Positions 15,884 to 22,541 of a DNA stretch of 22,956 bases are shown here, piece by piece. A program made the translations under genes and the position numbers. The notes below the pieces were generated by a model, which ran no database searches, was not told where the DNA came from, and saw only the letters and a list, made by a program, of their open reading frames with translations. The stretch is from JBELMB01 sp042088665 (GTDB taxonomy: Bacteria; Pseudomonadota; Alphaproteobacteria; Rhodobacterales; Rhodobacteraceae), in assembly GCA_042088665.1 (NCBI GenBank), contig JBELMB010000073.1, forward strand, positions 1 through 22,956. The letters are read 5' to 3'. How positions within the stretch are numbered: position 1 is the first letter of the stretch; the number at the start of each line of letters is the position of its first letter.

Positions 15884-16290
15884 GGCTGGCCTCCGTCATC
15901 CTCGTTGCCGGGCTGCGCCCAGCGTGTGCGGCCCCGGGCGACGGCGGCGTCCAGCTCGGCCCGGGTGATCACGCCCTTCTCGATCAGAATGTCGGTCATG
16001 GCCTCAAGGCGGCGGCGGTAGAACGAAAGCGTGTTGTACTTGTCCAACCCAAAGCTTTCGAACCCGCGCCGGACCTCGTCCAGCGAGACAATGCGCCGGG
16101 TGCCGTCGCCAAGCAGGCCGCGGATGGCCTCCACCTGTTTTTCCCAGTGCTGCCATGGCAGATCGATCTTCGGGATCTCGCCAGCCTCTGCACCGCCGAT
16201 GTCATGATAGCCACGCGGGCCCCTGTCGTCGGAGGGGAGGGCTGACGTATCGCCACGCGCCGTGTCGGGCGTGCCGTTTGTGTCGGACAT
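15880..16290 (-). CDS. Nitrile hydratase beta, separate N-terminal half (thiocyanate hydrolase ScnB-like)
   Basis: A 136-residue protein. After a disordered polar leader it shows YHDIGG near residue 28, the counterpart of the nitrile hydratase beta N-terminal HDxGG, then PWQHWEKQVEAIRGLL. A helical segment ends in YNTLSFYRRRLEAMTDILIEKGVITRAELDAAV, matching the beta-subunit pattern YY..W...(I/L)..G.(I/V)...EL. ATG 16290 has AAGGAGAG 5 bases upstream, one of the best ribosome sites in the operon, and follows the cupin gene by 16 bases. A nitrile hydratase activator shares some of these helices, but HDIGG and the following C-half gene favour a structural subunit. Confidence 0.83.
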   Translation of the reverse strand: MSDTNGTPDTARGDTSALPSDDRGPRGYHDIGGAEAGEIPKIDLPWQHWEKQVEAIRGLLGDGTRRIVSLDEVRRGFESFGLDKYNTLSFYRRRLEAMTDILIEKGVITRAELDAAVARGRTRWAQPGNEDDGGQP

Positions 16291-16306
16291 GCGCTCTCCT
16301 TTTGGT

Positions 16307-16648
16307 TCAGGCCTCTTCGAGGAACTCGACGGGCTGTGTCCACTGTAGCAGAACGATGCAGCCGTTGTCGCTCCAGACCCGGTGCTGGCTGCCCTTGGGG
16401 TTGATGACCAGTGCCCCGGGACCATAGGTGCCATGCTCATCGGATTGGGACCCGTCCAATACAAGGATCGTCTCCGTGTCCGGATGCCGGTGCAGCGGCA
16501 CCTGCGCCCCCGGGGCATAGCGCAGGACGGCGACGCCCGGTGCGCCTTGTTGCAGCCATGCGATCTCGATCCCGGGGCGGAACGGGACAAAGGGCAGATC
16601 CTTCCAGCCCTCGGCCAAAAGGCCTGTGACATGTATCGGGTCAGACAT
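16307..16648 (-). CDS. Small cupin-domain protein, ChrR-like cupin
   Basis: A 113-residue single-domain cupin. The first metal motif is seen in RYAPGAQVPLHRHPDTETILVLDGSQSDEHGTYGPGALVINPKGS, with H53, H55 and E59 as likely ligands, and the second includes QHRVWSDNGC. This pattern resembles the C-terminal cupin of the anti-sigma factor ChrR, but the N-terminal zinc/sigma-binding domain of ChrR is absent. It overlaps the preceding cysteine hydrolase gene by 8 bases and precedes the nitrile hydratase beta gene by 16. Its role is unknown. Possibilities are a small-molecule sensor, a catalytic cupin acting on the pathway's product, or a metal-handling partner of the hydratase; only position supports the last two. 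Confidence 0.82.
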   Translation of the reverse strand: MSDPIHVTGLLAEGWKDLPFVPFRPGIEIAWLQQGAPGVAVLRYAPGAQVPLHRHPDTETILVLDGSQSDEHGTYGPGALVINPKGSQHRVWSDNGCIVLLQWTQPVEFLEEA

Positions 16649-17306
16649 CGAGGGCCTCGCATATGGCCTGCGTCGGGGTTGCCCAGCCGACAATGCCGCC
16701 CTGCGCCGTGATCATCTGGACCGTGGCCTCCTTGAAGGCGGGAAAGTAGCTTTCGGTGGCGTCCACGGCCAGCAGGCCGTCGTAGCCGCGGTCGTTGGCC
16801 TCGCGCATGGTGGTCTGAACGCAGACTTCCGTGGTGACCCCGGCAAAGACCAGATGCTGCAGGCCCTGACCCCGCAGGATGGCGTCCAGCCCGGTGGCGA
16901 AAAAGGCGCCCTTGCCGGGTTTGTCCACGACGCGTTCGCCGGGGAGCGGGGCGAGTTCTGGGATGATCTGCGCGCCGGGCGCATCGGACACGAGGATCCG
17001 GCCCATCGGCCCGGCCTCGCCGATCCGCAGGCTTGGGGAGCCTCGGTCACGTTTTGCCGCCGGCAGGTCCGACAGATCCGGCTTGTGGCACTCTCGTGTG
17101 TGGATCACCGGCAGGCCGGCCAGGCGAAATGCCTCCAGCAAGCGTGCCACTGTCGGCACGATCGCCCCCAGCCGGGAGACATCATTGCCGAGGCTCGCGC
17201 CAAAGCCGCCCGGTTCGACAAAGTCGCGCTGCATGTCGATGACGATCAGCGCAAGGCTGTCCGTCTCGAACAGGAAATCAAAGGGGTCCGCGGAAATCAC
17301 CGGCAT
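16641..17306 (-). CDS. Isochorismatase-like cysteine hydrolase, paralogue of biuret amidohydrolase
   Basis: A 221-residue cysteine hydrolase with the full triad: D24 (VIDMQRDF), K129 (VDKPGKGAF) and C162 (GVTTEVCVQTTMREANDRGY). Q202 is in the position that sets specificity in BiuH. It shares long blocks with the biuH product 1.5 kb upstream (HTRE.H.PDLSDLPA.KR, IIPELAP, DKPGKG.F.AT, TTMREANDRG). It differs in the substrate-facing regions: no Cys-rich GGYVDAMGYDL segment, and ATESYFPAFKEAT in place of EDCCGATDQGNHEA. It probably hydrolyses a related amide or ureide (triuret, guanylurea, ureidoacid-like), which is inference. It starts at a TAATG overlap with the ABC ATPase stop and overlaps the cupin gene by 8 bases. 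Confidence 0.87.
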   Translation of the reverse strand: MPVISADPFDFLFETDSLALIVIDMQRDFVEPGGFGASLGNDVSRLGAIVPTVARLLEAFRLAGLPVIHTRECHKPDLSDLPAAKRDRGSPSLRIGEAGPMGRILVSDAPGAQIIPELAPLPGERVVDKPGKGAFFATGLDAILRGQGLQHLVFAGVTTEVCVQTTMREANDRGYDGLLAVDATESYFPAFKEATVQMITAQGGIVGWATPTQAICEALDV

Positions 17307-18814
17307 TATCCATGCCCCGCCATATAAGCGCCGATTTCGGCGGCAGTGGTCTGCGCCGTGACGCTGTCGAAGGTGATCCGTCCCTCGCTCAGCGCCACGA
17401 GACGGTCGGACAGCTCGAGGATCTCGTCGAGATCCTCGCTGATCAGCAGGATTGCCACCCCGCGGTTGCGCGCCGCCATCAGTCGTTCGCGGATGGCGGC
17501 CACCGCGTTGAAATCCAGCCCGAAACAGGGGTTGGCCACGATCAGAAGATCGACCTCGCCGCTCAGTTCACGGGCGAGAATGGTGCGTTGCACATTGCCC
17601 CCCGACAGCGCCGAGATCGGCGCGTGGGGCGATGTGGTCTTGATGTTGAAGGCGGCGATCTGGTCATCGGCCACGTCCAGCATGTCAGACCGGTTCTGCC
17701 AGATCCGCGGGCCGTCATCGCCAAAGTCAAAGTCCCGGAACGACAGGTTCTCAGCCACGCTCATCCGGGGCGCTGCGGCGTTCTTCAGCGGCTCTTCGGG
17801 GAGGTAGCGCACCCGGGCGTCGCGGGCCTCGGCGCGGGTGGCGCGATAGGGCGCGCCCTTGACCCGGATCTCTCCGGCGGTGAGCGCGCGCTGACCGGTG
17901 AGCATTTCCATCAGCTCTGTCTGGCCGTTGCCGGAGATCCCCGCGAGGCCGACGATTTCGCCCGCGCGCACGGTCAGTGTCTCGATGTGGATCGGGGCCT
18001 GTGCGCTGCGCGACGGTGCCATTGCGTTGCGGATCTCAAGGACGGGCGCGCCGCTGGTGTCTTCGCGGTGCAGGGCCCGCGTGTCCGATGCAGCGCCCAT
18101 CATCAGCTCCGCCAGATCACCGTCCGTCAGATCCGCGACGGCGCCGCCACCGACGTGTTTGCCACGGCGCAGCACGGTCACGTCATCGGCAAAACTGCGC
18201 ACTTCGCGAAACTTGTGCGTGATCAGCAGAACAGAAATCTGTCCCGCCACGCAAAGCGCCCGGATATGCGACAGCACATCCTCTGCCTCGGAGGGTGTCA
18301 GCACCGAAGTCGGCTCATCGAGGATCAGAAAGCGGTTCCCGAGGTAGAGCTGCTTGACGATCTCCAGCTTTTGTTTCTCGCCCGCGGACATCCGGCTTAC
18401 CGGGCGGTCGAGGGGGGGCTGAAAGGGCAGCTTTTCGAGGAAAGCGCGCAGTTTGCGCCGTTCTTTCGACCAGTCGATCATGGCGGGGGCATCGGCACGG
18501 CTGATCACCAGATTTTCCTCGCCGGTGAGCGAGGGCACAAGCGTGAAATGCTGGTAGACCATGCCAAGGCCAAGCCGCTGCGCGTCGACAGGATCGGCCA
18601 CGAAGGCCTCGCGCCCGTCGACCAGAAGCCCGCCCTCGGTGGCGTGGTAGAAGCCCATGATGCATTTCACCAGCGTCGATTTGCCCGCGCCGTTTTCGCC
18701 CAGCAGCGCGTGCACCGTGCCGGGACGCACCCGCATCGACACGCTGTCCAGCGCCGTGAAGGCGCCGAACCGCATGGTCATGCCAACCGTTTCGAGAGCA
18801 ATGGCGCCGGTCAT
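17306..18814 (-). CDS. BMP-family ABC importer ATPase (two fused nucleotide-binding domains, YufO/NupO-like)
   Basis: A 502-residue protein with two ABC cassettes. The first is canonical: Walker A GENGAGKS at 39-46, signature MSAGEKQKLEI at 142-152 and Walker B FLILDEPTSVL at 162-172. The second is degenerate, as usual in sugar/nucleoside importers: GISGNGQTE in place of Walker A, signature LSGGNVQRTILARE from 403, and a Walker B with VANP instead of DEP. It powers the two permeases encoded at 20514-22537. ATG 18814 overlaps the biuret hydrolase stop (ATGA), with GTG or ATG starts further upstream being inside that gene. Its location between two hydrolase genes, away from the permease genes, is unusual for BMP importers but keeps it in the same operon. 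Confidence 0.93.
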   Translation of the reverse strand: MTGAIALETVGMTMRFGAFTALDSVSMRVRPGTVHALLGENGAGKSTLVKCIMGFYHATEGGLLVDGREAFVADPVDAQRLGLGMVYQHFTLVPSLTGEENLVISRADAPAMIDWSKERRKLRAFLEKLPFQPPLDRPVSRMSAGEKQKLEIVKQLYLGNRFLILDEPTSVLTPSEAEDVLSHIRALCVAGQISVLLITHKFREVRSFADDVTVLRRGKHVGGGAVADLTDGDLAELMMGAASDTRALHREDTSGAPVLEIRNAMAPSRSAQAPIHIETLTVRAGEIVGLAGISGNGQTELMEMLTGQRALTAGEIRVKGAPYRATRAEARDARVRYLPEEPLKNAAAPRMSVAENLSFRDFDFGDDGPRIWQNRSDMLDVADDQIAAFNIKTTSPHAPISALSGGNVQRTILARELSGEVDLLIVANPCFGLDFNAVAAIRERLMAARNRGVAILLISEDLDEILELSDRLVALSEGRITFDSVTAQTTAAEIGAYMAGHG

Positions 18815-19491
18815 GCGGGCAGGCCCGCGACCAGATCGGCGCTGGTCGAGACCGCACCAAAGACGCCGCCCTGCATGGTGACCATCTTGATCGCCGCCTC
18901 GTGGTTGCCCTGATCGGTTGCGCCGCAGCAATCCTCAAGCACGACGCATTCGAAGCCGCGGTCATTGGCCTCCCGCATGGTGGTGGAGACACAGACATCG
19001 GTGGTGATGCCACAGATAACGAGGTTTTCGATGCCCTTCGTGCGCAGGATCATTTCGAGATCCGTGGCGCAAAAACTGCCCTTGCCCGGCTTGTCGATGA
19101 TGATCTCACCCGGTTCCGGGGCCAGTTCGGGGATGATGTCCCAGCCATCCTCGCCGCGGATCAGGATCTTGCCGCAGGGGCCGGGATCGCCAATGCCTGC
19201 GCCGATCTGCTGGCTGCGCCACCGCTTGTTGGCAGGCAGGTCGCTGAGGTCGGGCCGATGCCCTTCGCGCGTGTGAATGATGTGATAGCCCCCGGCGCGC
19301 ATGGCGGACAGGACCGATTTGATCGGCTCGATGGGCGCGCGGGTCATCGACAGATCATATCCCATGGCATCGACATATCCCCCGGCGCCGCAGAAATCGG
19401 TCTGCATGTCGATGACGATCAGCGCGGTGTTCTGCGCGCGCAGGTCGCCGTTGTAGGGCCAGGCGTAGGGATGGCTTGCGATGGTGGTCAT
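18811..19491 (-). CDS. biuH: Biuret amidohydrolase-type cysteine hydrolase
   Basis: A 226-residue isochorismatase-like hydrolase. D28 (IDMQTDF), K134 (IDKPGKGSF), C167 (TTDVCVSTT) and Q207 (TMQGGVFGA) are all exactly 8 positions before the D36/K142/C175/Q215 that I recall for Rhizobium leguminosarum BiuH. Surrounding blocks (GGYVDAMGYDLS, HTREGHRPDLSDLPANKRWRS, IGAGIGDPGPCG, CCGATDQGNH) also look like BiuH. BiuH hydrolyses biuret to allophanate and ammonia. An allophanate hydrolase, needed for complete use, is not in the window. It overlaps formamidase (ATGA at 19488-19491) and the ABC ATPase (ATGA at 18811-18814). Assignment to biuret rather than a related ureide rests on remembered residue positions. 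Confidence 0.82.
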   Translation of the reverse strand: MTTIASHPYAWPYNGDLRAQNTALIVIDMQTDFCGAGGYVDAMGYDLSMTRAPIEPIKSVLSAMRAGGYHIIHTREGHRPDLSDLPANKRWRSQQIGAGIGDPGPCGKILIRGEDGWDIIPELAPEPGEIIIDKPGKGSFCATDLEMILRTKGIENLVICGITTDVCVSTTMREANDRGFECVVLEDCCGATDQGNHEAAIKMVTMQGGVFGAVSTSADLVAGLPA

Positions 19492-20504
19492 TCAGCGGCC
19501 TCGTTCATCTTTTCGCCGAACACCCGTGTCGGCGCGTCAAAGCCAAAGCCCGTGCCATCGGTGATCTTGACCTCCGCTTCCCAGGGCAGGATGTACTGCC
19601 CGGCGGCAAGGTCGGTCATATAGGTGTAGGGGCAGTCCTGCGCGCCGCCCTTCACCGCAACATAGCCGCGGTGCCCGAACTGGTAGATGTTGTTCTCGAC
19701 GCCCCAGCCGGTGCGCGCCTCGCGGATGAGGTCGGGGCGCAGCTCTGCTGTGATGATCTCGTCAACGCGCCCGGAGGTGCCATGCGCGATCACGGCGCCG
19801 TCGAAATTCACGATCATGCCTTCGCCCATGCTGTCGAAGGACCCGTCAGAGCCACACATGCAGACATTCACCGTGGCCATGAGGTTGCAAAAGGCGTTGG
19901 ACTGGTTGGTAAACCGCCAGCTGTCGCGAATGGGTGCGGTGTAACCGGCGGTGCGGATCATGATCTCGGCACCTTTGTAGGCGCATTCGCGGGCCATTTC
20001 CGGGAACATGCCGTCGTGGCAGATGATCAGCGCCAGCTTTGATCCATTGGGCCCGTCGCAGACCGGGATCCCCTGATCGCCCGGCTCCCATGGTTCCACG
20101 GGCACCCAAGGGTGCATCTTGCGGTAGTAGAGCTGGATCTCGCCGGTGTTGTCGATGATCAGGCCGGAGTTATACGGCATGCCGTCCGGGTTCAGCTCCA
20201 TGATGGAGAAGCAGCCCCAGATGTCGTTGTCCACGCAAGCCGCCTTGAACGCTGCCACTTCGGGGCCATCCAGCGTGCACATGATCTCTGGATTGATGTC
20301 CATCGACAGGCCGTGCAGCGCGTATTCCGGAAACACCACCAGATCCATCGTGGCCATGTTGCGCCGCGCCTTGGCGACCATGTCGACGATGCGCTGCGTC
20401 TGCGCCGCAAGGTCCAGTTTCGTGACCACATTGGGCAGTTTCAGCTGCACAACGCCCATGACAACGCCATGCTCTGACTTGTTCAGTCCCCCCAGTCCGT
20501 TCAT
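19488..20504 (-). CDS. amiF: Formamidase (AmiF-type nitrilase-superfamily amidase)
   Basis: A 338-residue nitrilase-superfamily amidase close in length to Helicobacter AmiF. The Glu-Lys-Cys triad is E60 (VVFPEYALHGLS), K129 (QLYYRKMHPWVPVEPWEPGD) and C162 (LIICHDGMFPEMARECAYKGAE). The long C-terminal region (WGVENNIYQFGHRGYVAVKGGAQDCPYTYM) is typical of aliphatic amidase/formamidase and absent from ordinary nitrilases. It hydrolyses formamide to formate and ammonia; acetamide-type activity is a less likely alternative. ATG 20504 has TAGGAGCG 7 bases upstream, 9 bases after the permease stop. In this operon it could act on amides made by the nitrile hydratase-type enzyme, for instance formamide from cyanide. 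Confidence 0.9.
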   Translation of the reverse strand: MNGLGGLNKSEHGVVMGVVQLKLPNVVTKLDLAAQTQRIVDMVAKARRNMATMDLVVFPEYALHGLSMDINPEIMCTLDGPEVAAFKAACVDNDIWGCFSIMELNPDGMPYNSGLIIDNTGEIQLYYRKMHPWVPVEPWEPGDQGIPVCDGPNGSKLALIICHDGMFPEMARECAYKGAEIMIRTAGYTAPIRDSWRFTNQSNAFCNLMATVNVCMCGSDGSFDSMGEGMIVNFDGAVIAHGTSGRVDEIITAELRPDLIREARTGWGVENNIYQFGHRGYVAVKGGAQDCPYTYMTDLAAGQYILPWEAEVKITDGTGFGFDAPTRVFGEKMNEAAE

Positions 20505-20513
20505 ATCGCGCTC

Positions 20514-21437
20514 CTATTTTGTCACCGACAGTTCACCCGGGGCGCCCTCCTGGGCCTTTTCCCGAGACGATGTGAGAATGAGCAGCGCCAGCGTCAGCAC
20601 GTAGGGCGCCGCAAAGTAGAGGTAGTAGCCAGAGGTCACGCCCACGGTCTGCAGCGCCGGGCCAAGCGCACCGGCGGCCCCGAAAAGCACCGCTGCCAGC
20701 AGACACATGATCGGGTTCCAGCGGGCAAAGATCACCAGCGCCACGGCCATGAGGCCCTGCCCGGAAGAAATGCCTTCGTTCCAGCTTCCGGGATAATAGA
20801 GCGACAGATACGCCCCGCCGACCCCGGCCAGCGCGCCCCCTGCCGCGGTGGACCAAAGGCGCACGCGGTCGGGTTTGATGCCGATGGCGCGTGCGGCGTC
20901 GGTGCTGTCGCCGACCACGCGGACCCGCAGACCGAGCGCGGTGTTGCGAAAGAACCATGCCATGGAAAAGGCGAGACCGATGCCGATCACGAACAGCGCG
21001 TTGATCTGCAAGGCGGCCCGCACCTGCGGGATTTCTGACCACCAGCCAAAGGATATCGCGGGCAGGTCCGGGGCAATCGGCTGCACGTAGGGTTTGCCAA
21101 AGAAAAAGGCCAAGCCCATGCCCAGCAGCATCAGCGCAATGCCCATGGCGATGTCGTTCACGCCCTTGAACTTGCAGATCCAGCCGTGAAACAGCCCGAA
21201 AAGCGTCCCGGCCAGCGCGGCCGCCAGCACCCCGAGCCAGGCGGAGGAGGTCTCATAGGCAATCGCGTAGCCGGACATGGCGCCAAAAACCAGCGTGCCT
21301 TCGAGGCCAAGATTGATGCGGCCCGAGCGCTCCGTCAGGCATTCCCCGAGCGAGACAAACAGAAACGGGGTCGAGACCCGGATGGCCCCGCCCAACATGG
21401 CGATCGGCACCGCCCAGAGGCCGAGATCCTCGGTCAT
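20514..21437 (-). CDS. BMP-family ABC importer permease, second subunit (YufQ/NupQ-like)
   Basis: A 307-residue polytopic inner-membrane permease of the BPD_transp_2 type. Family marks are PFLFVSLGECLTERSGRINLGLEGTLVFGA near residues 25-54, KGVNDIAMGIALMLLGMGLA, the cytoplasmic loop LGLRVRVVGDSTDAARAIGIKPDRVRLWSTAAGGALAGVGGAYLSL that contacts the ATPase, and GLMAVALVIFARWNP. It pairs with the first permease to import the ligand delivered by the BMP protein. The start overlaps the first permease stop (ATGA at 21434-21437). The C-terminal tail (SSREKAQEGAPGELSVTK) is cytoplasmic and polar. The family transports nucleosides or related heterocycles; the ligand here is unknown. Confidence 0.92.
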   Translation of the reverse strand: MTEDLGLWAVPIAMLGGAIRVSTPFLFVSLGECLTERSGRINLGLEGTLVFGAMSGYAIAYETSSAWLGVLAAALAGTLFGLFHGWICKFKGVNDIAMGIALMLLGMGLAFFFGKPYVQPIAPDLPAISFGWWSEIPQVRAALQINALFVIGIGLAFSMAWFFRNTALGLRVRVVGDSTDAARAIGIKPDRVRLWSTAAGGALAGVGGAYLSLYYPGSWNEGISSGQGLMAVALVIFARWNPIMCLLAAVLFGAAGALGPALQTVGVTSGYYLYFAAPYVLTLALLILTSSREKAQEGAPGELSVTK

Positions 21438-22537
21438 GACGCGCCTTTCCAAAGCTCGGGGCGAAAGATCTTCAGCCGCCCGTACAGGGTTTCACTCAGC
21501 AAGAGCGTGACAAAGACAATGCCCTGCATGACGAGGATCGTCGCGTCGGGCAGGTCCATGCGGCGCTGGATCAGGCCTGAGGAGGCCTCGAACCCGGCCA
21601 GAAGCACCGCCACCGGGATGATGGCCAGTGGATTGTGCCGCGCGAGGAAGGCCACGAGGATGCCGGTATAGCCATACCCCACCACGAGAGAGGCATTGGC
21701 CGCGCCGTGAATGGCGGTGACCTCAAAGAAGCCGGCAAGCCCCGCCATGGCGCCGCCGAGGGCCGTGAACCCGATGATCAGACGTGCCACCGGCAGGCCC
21801 TGCACTTCGGCGGCGCGGACGTTGTCGCCTGCGATGCGCGCGGCAAAGCCCAGCGTCGTGCGGTCCACCAGCAGCCAGCACAGGATGCAGGCCAGCACGC
21901 CGACACCCAACCCCCAGTGCACTTCGATCCCGACCGGCATGTCGCCGACGCGCAGGGCCTCCGGCAGTGGCGCGGTCGAGGGTTTGTTCAGGCTCGCAGG
22001 GTCGCGGAACACCCCTTCGACAAGGTGATTGAGAAGCGCAATGGCGATAAAGGCCATCAACAGCGAGGCAATGGTCTCGTTCACGCCGCGTTTGACCCGC
22101 ATCACACCGATCAGCCCGATCCACAGACCGGCCACCAGCATCGCGGCCAGCGCCATCAACGGCAGGCCGATCAGTCCCGGCAGCCCGGACAGCCAGACAC
22201 CGGCAACCGCCGCGCCAAGCCCGCCAAGCGCAATCGCGCCCTCGCCGCCGATCACCACAAGCCCGAGGCGCGCGGGCAGGGCCACGCACAACCCGGCAAA
22301 CAGCAGCGGTGACACCCGCGACAGGGTGTTCTTCCATGAAAACGGTGTGCCGAAGGCCGCCTTGTAGACAAGAGCAAAAAACTCCACCGGCGATTTGCCG
22401 AGGGCCAGCAGGAAAAGGGAGAAAACCGCGAGGCCCACGATCAAAGCCGCCAGTGGAAGAACGACGGCCTCCAGCCGCGGCAGCCAGATGGCAAGTGCCG
22501 GCGCGGCATAGGGTCGAGAGGCCGTCGTTCTGGTCAT
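21434..22537 (-). CDS. BMP-family ABC importer permease, first subunit (YufP/NupP-like)
   Basis: A 367-residue polytopic permease. An N-terminal TM segment (LPLAALIVGLAVFSLFLLALG) is followed by the family's periplasmic stretch KSPVEFFALVYKAAFGTPFSWKNTLSRVSPLLFAGLCVALPARLGLVVIGGEGAIALG. MRVKRGVNETIASLLMAFIA follows, then the ATPase-contact loop TLGFAARIAGDNVRAAEVQGLPVARLIIGFTALGGAMAGLAG. Translation most likely starts at ATG 22537, 4 bases after the binding-protein stop, so expression depends on coupling; the Shine-Dalgarno is weak. It forms the transmembrane channel with the second permease. Confidence 0.9.
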   Translation of the reverse strand: MTRTTASRPYAAPALAIWLPRLEAVVLPLAALIVGLAVFSLFLLALGKSPVEFFALVYKAAFGTPFSWKNTLSRVSPLLFAGLCVALPARLGLVVIGGEGAIALGGLGAAVAGVWLSGLPGLIGLPLMALAAMLVAGLWIGLIGVMRVKRGVNETIASLLMAFIAIALLNHLVEGVFRDPASLNKPSTAPLPEALRVGDMPVGIEVHWGLGVGVLACILCWLLVDRTTLGFAARIAGDNVRAAEVQGLPVARLIIGFTALGGAMAGLAGFFEVTAIHGAANASLVVGYGYTGILVAFLARHNPLAIIPVAVLLAGFEASSGLIQRRMDLPDATILVMQGIVFVTLLLSETLYGRLKIFRPELWKGAS

Positions 22538-22541
22538 TGGG

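Noticed and set aside
16307..16648. Cupin as a complete ChrR anti-sigma factor
   Set aside because: The N-terminal zinc-binding anti-sigma domain is missing and no extracytoplasmic-function sigma gene is adjacent.
17312..18913. Plus-strand open frame of 533 codons opposite the ABC ATPase
   Set aside because: The minus strand carries unmistakable Walker A, signature and Walker B motifs; the plus-strand frame is a codon-position shadow.
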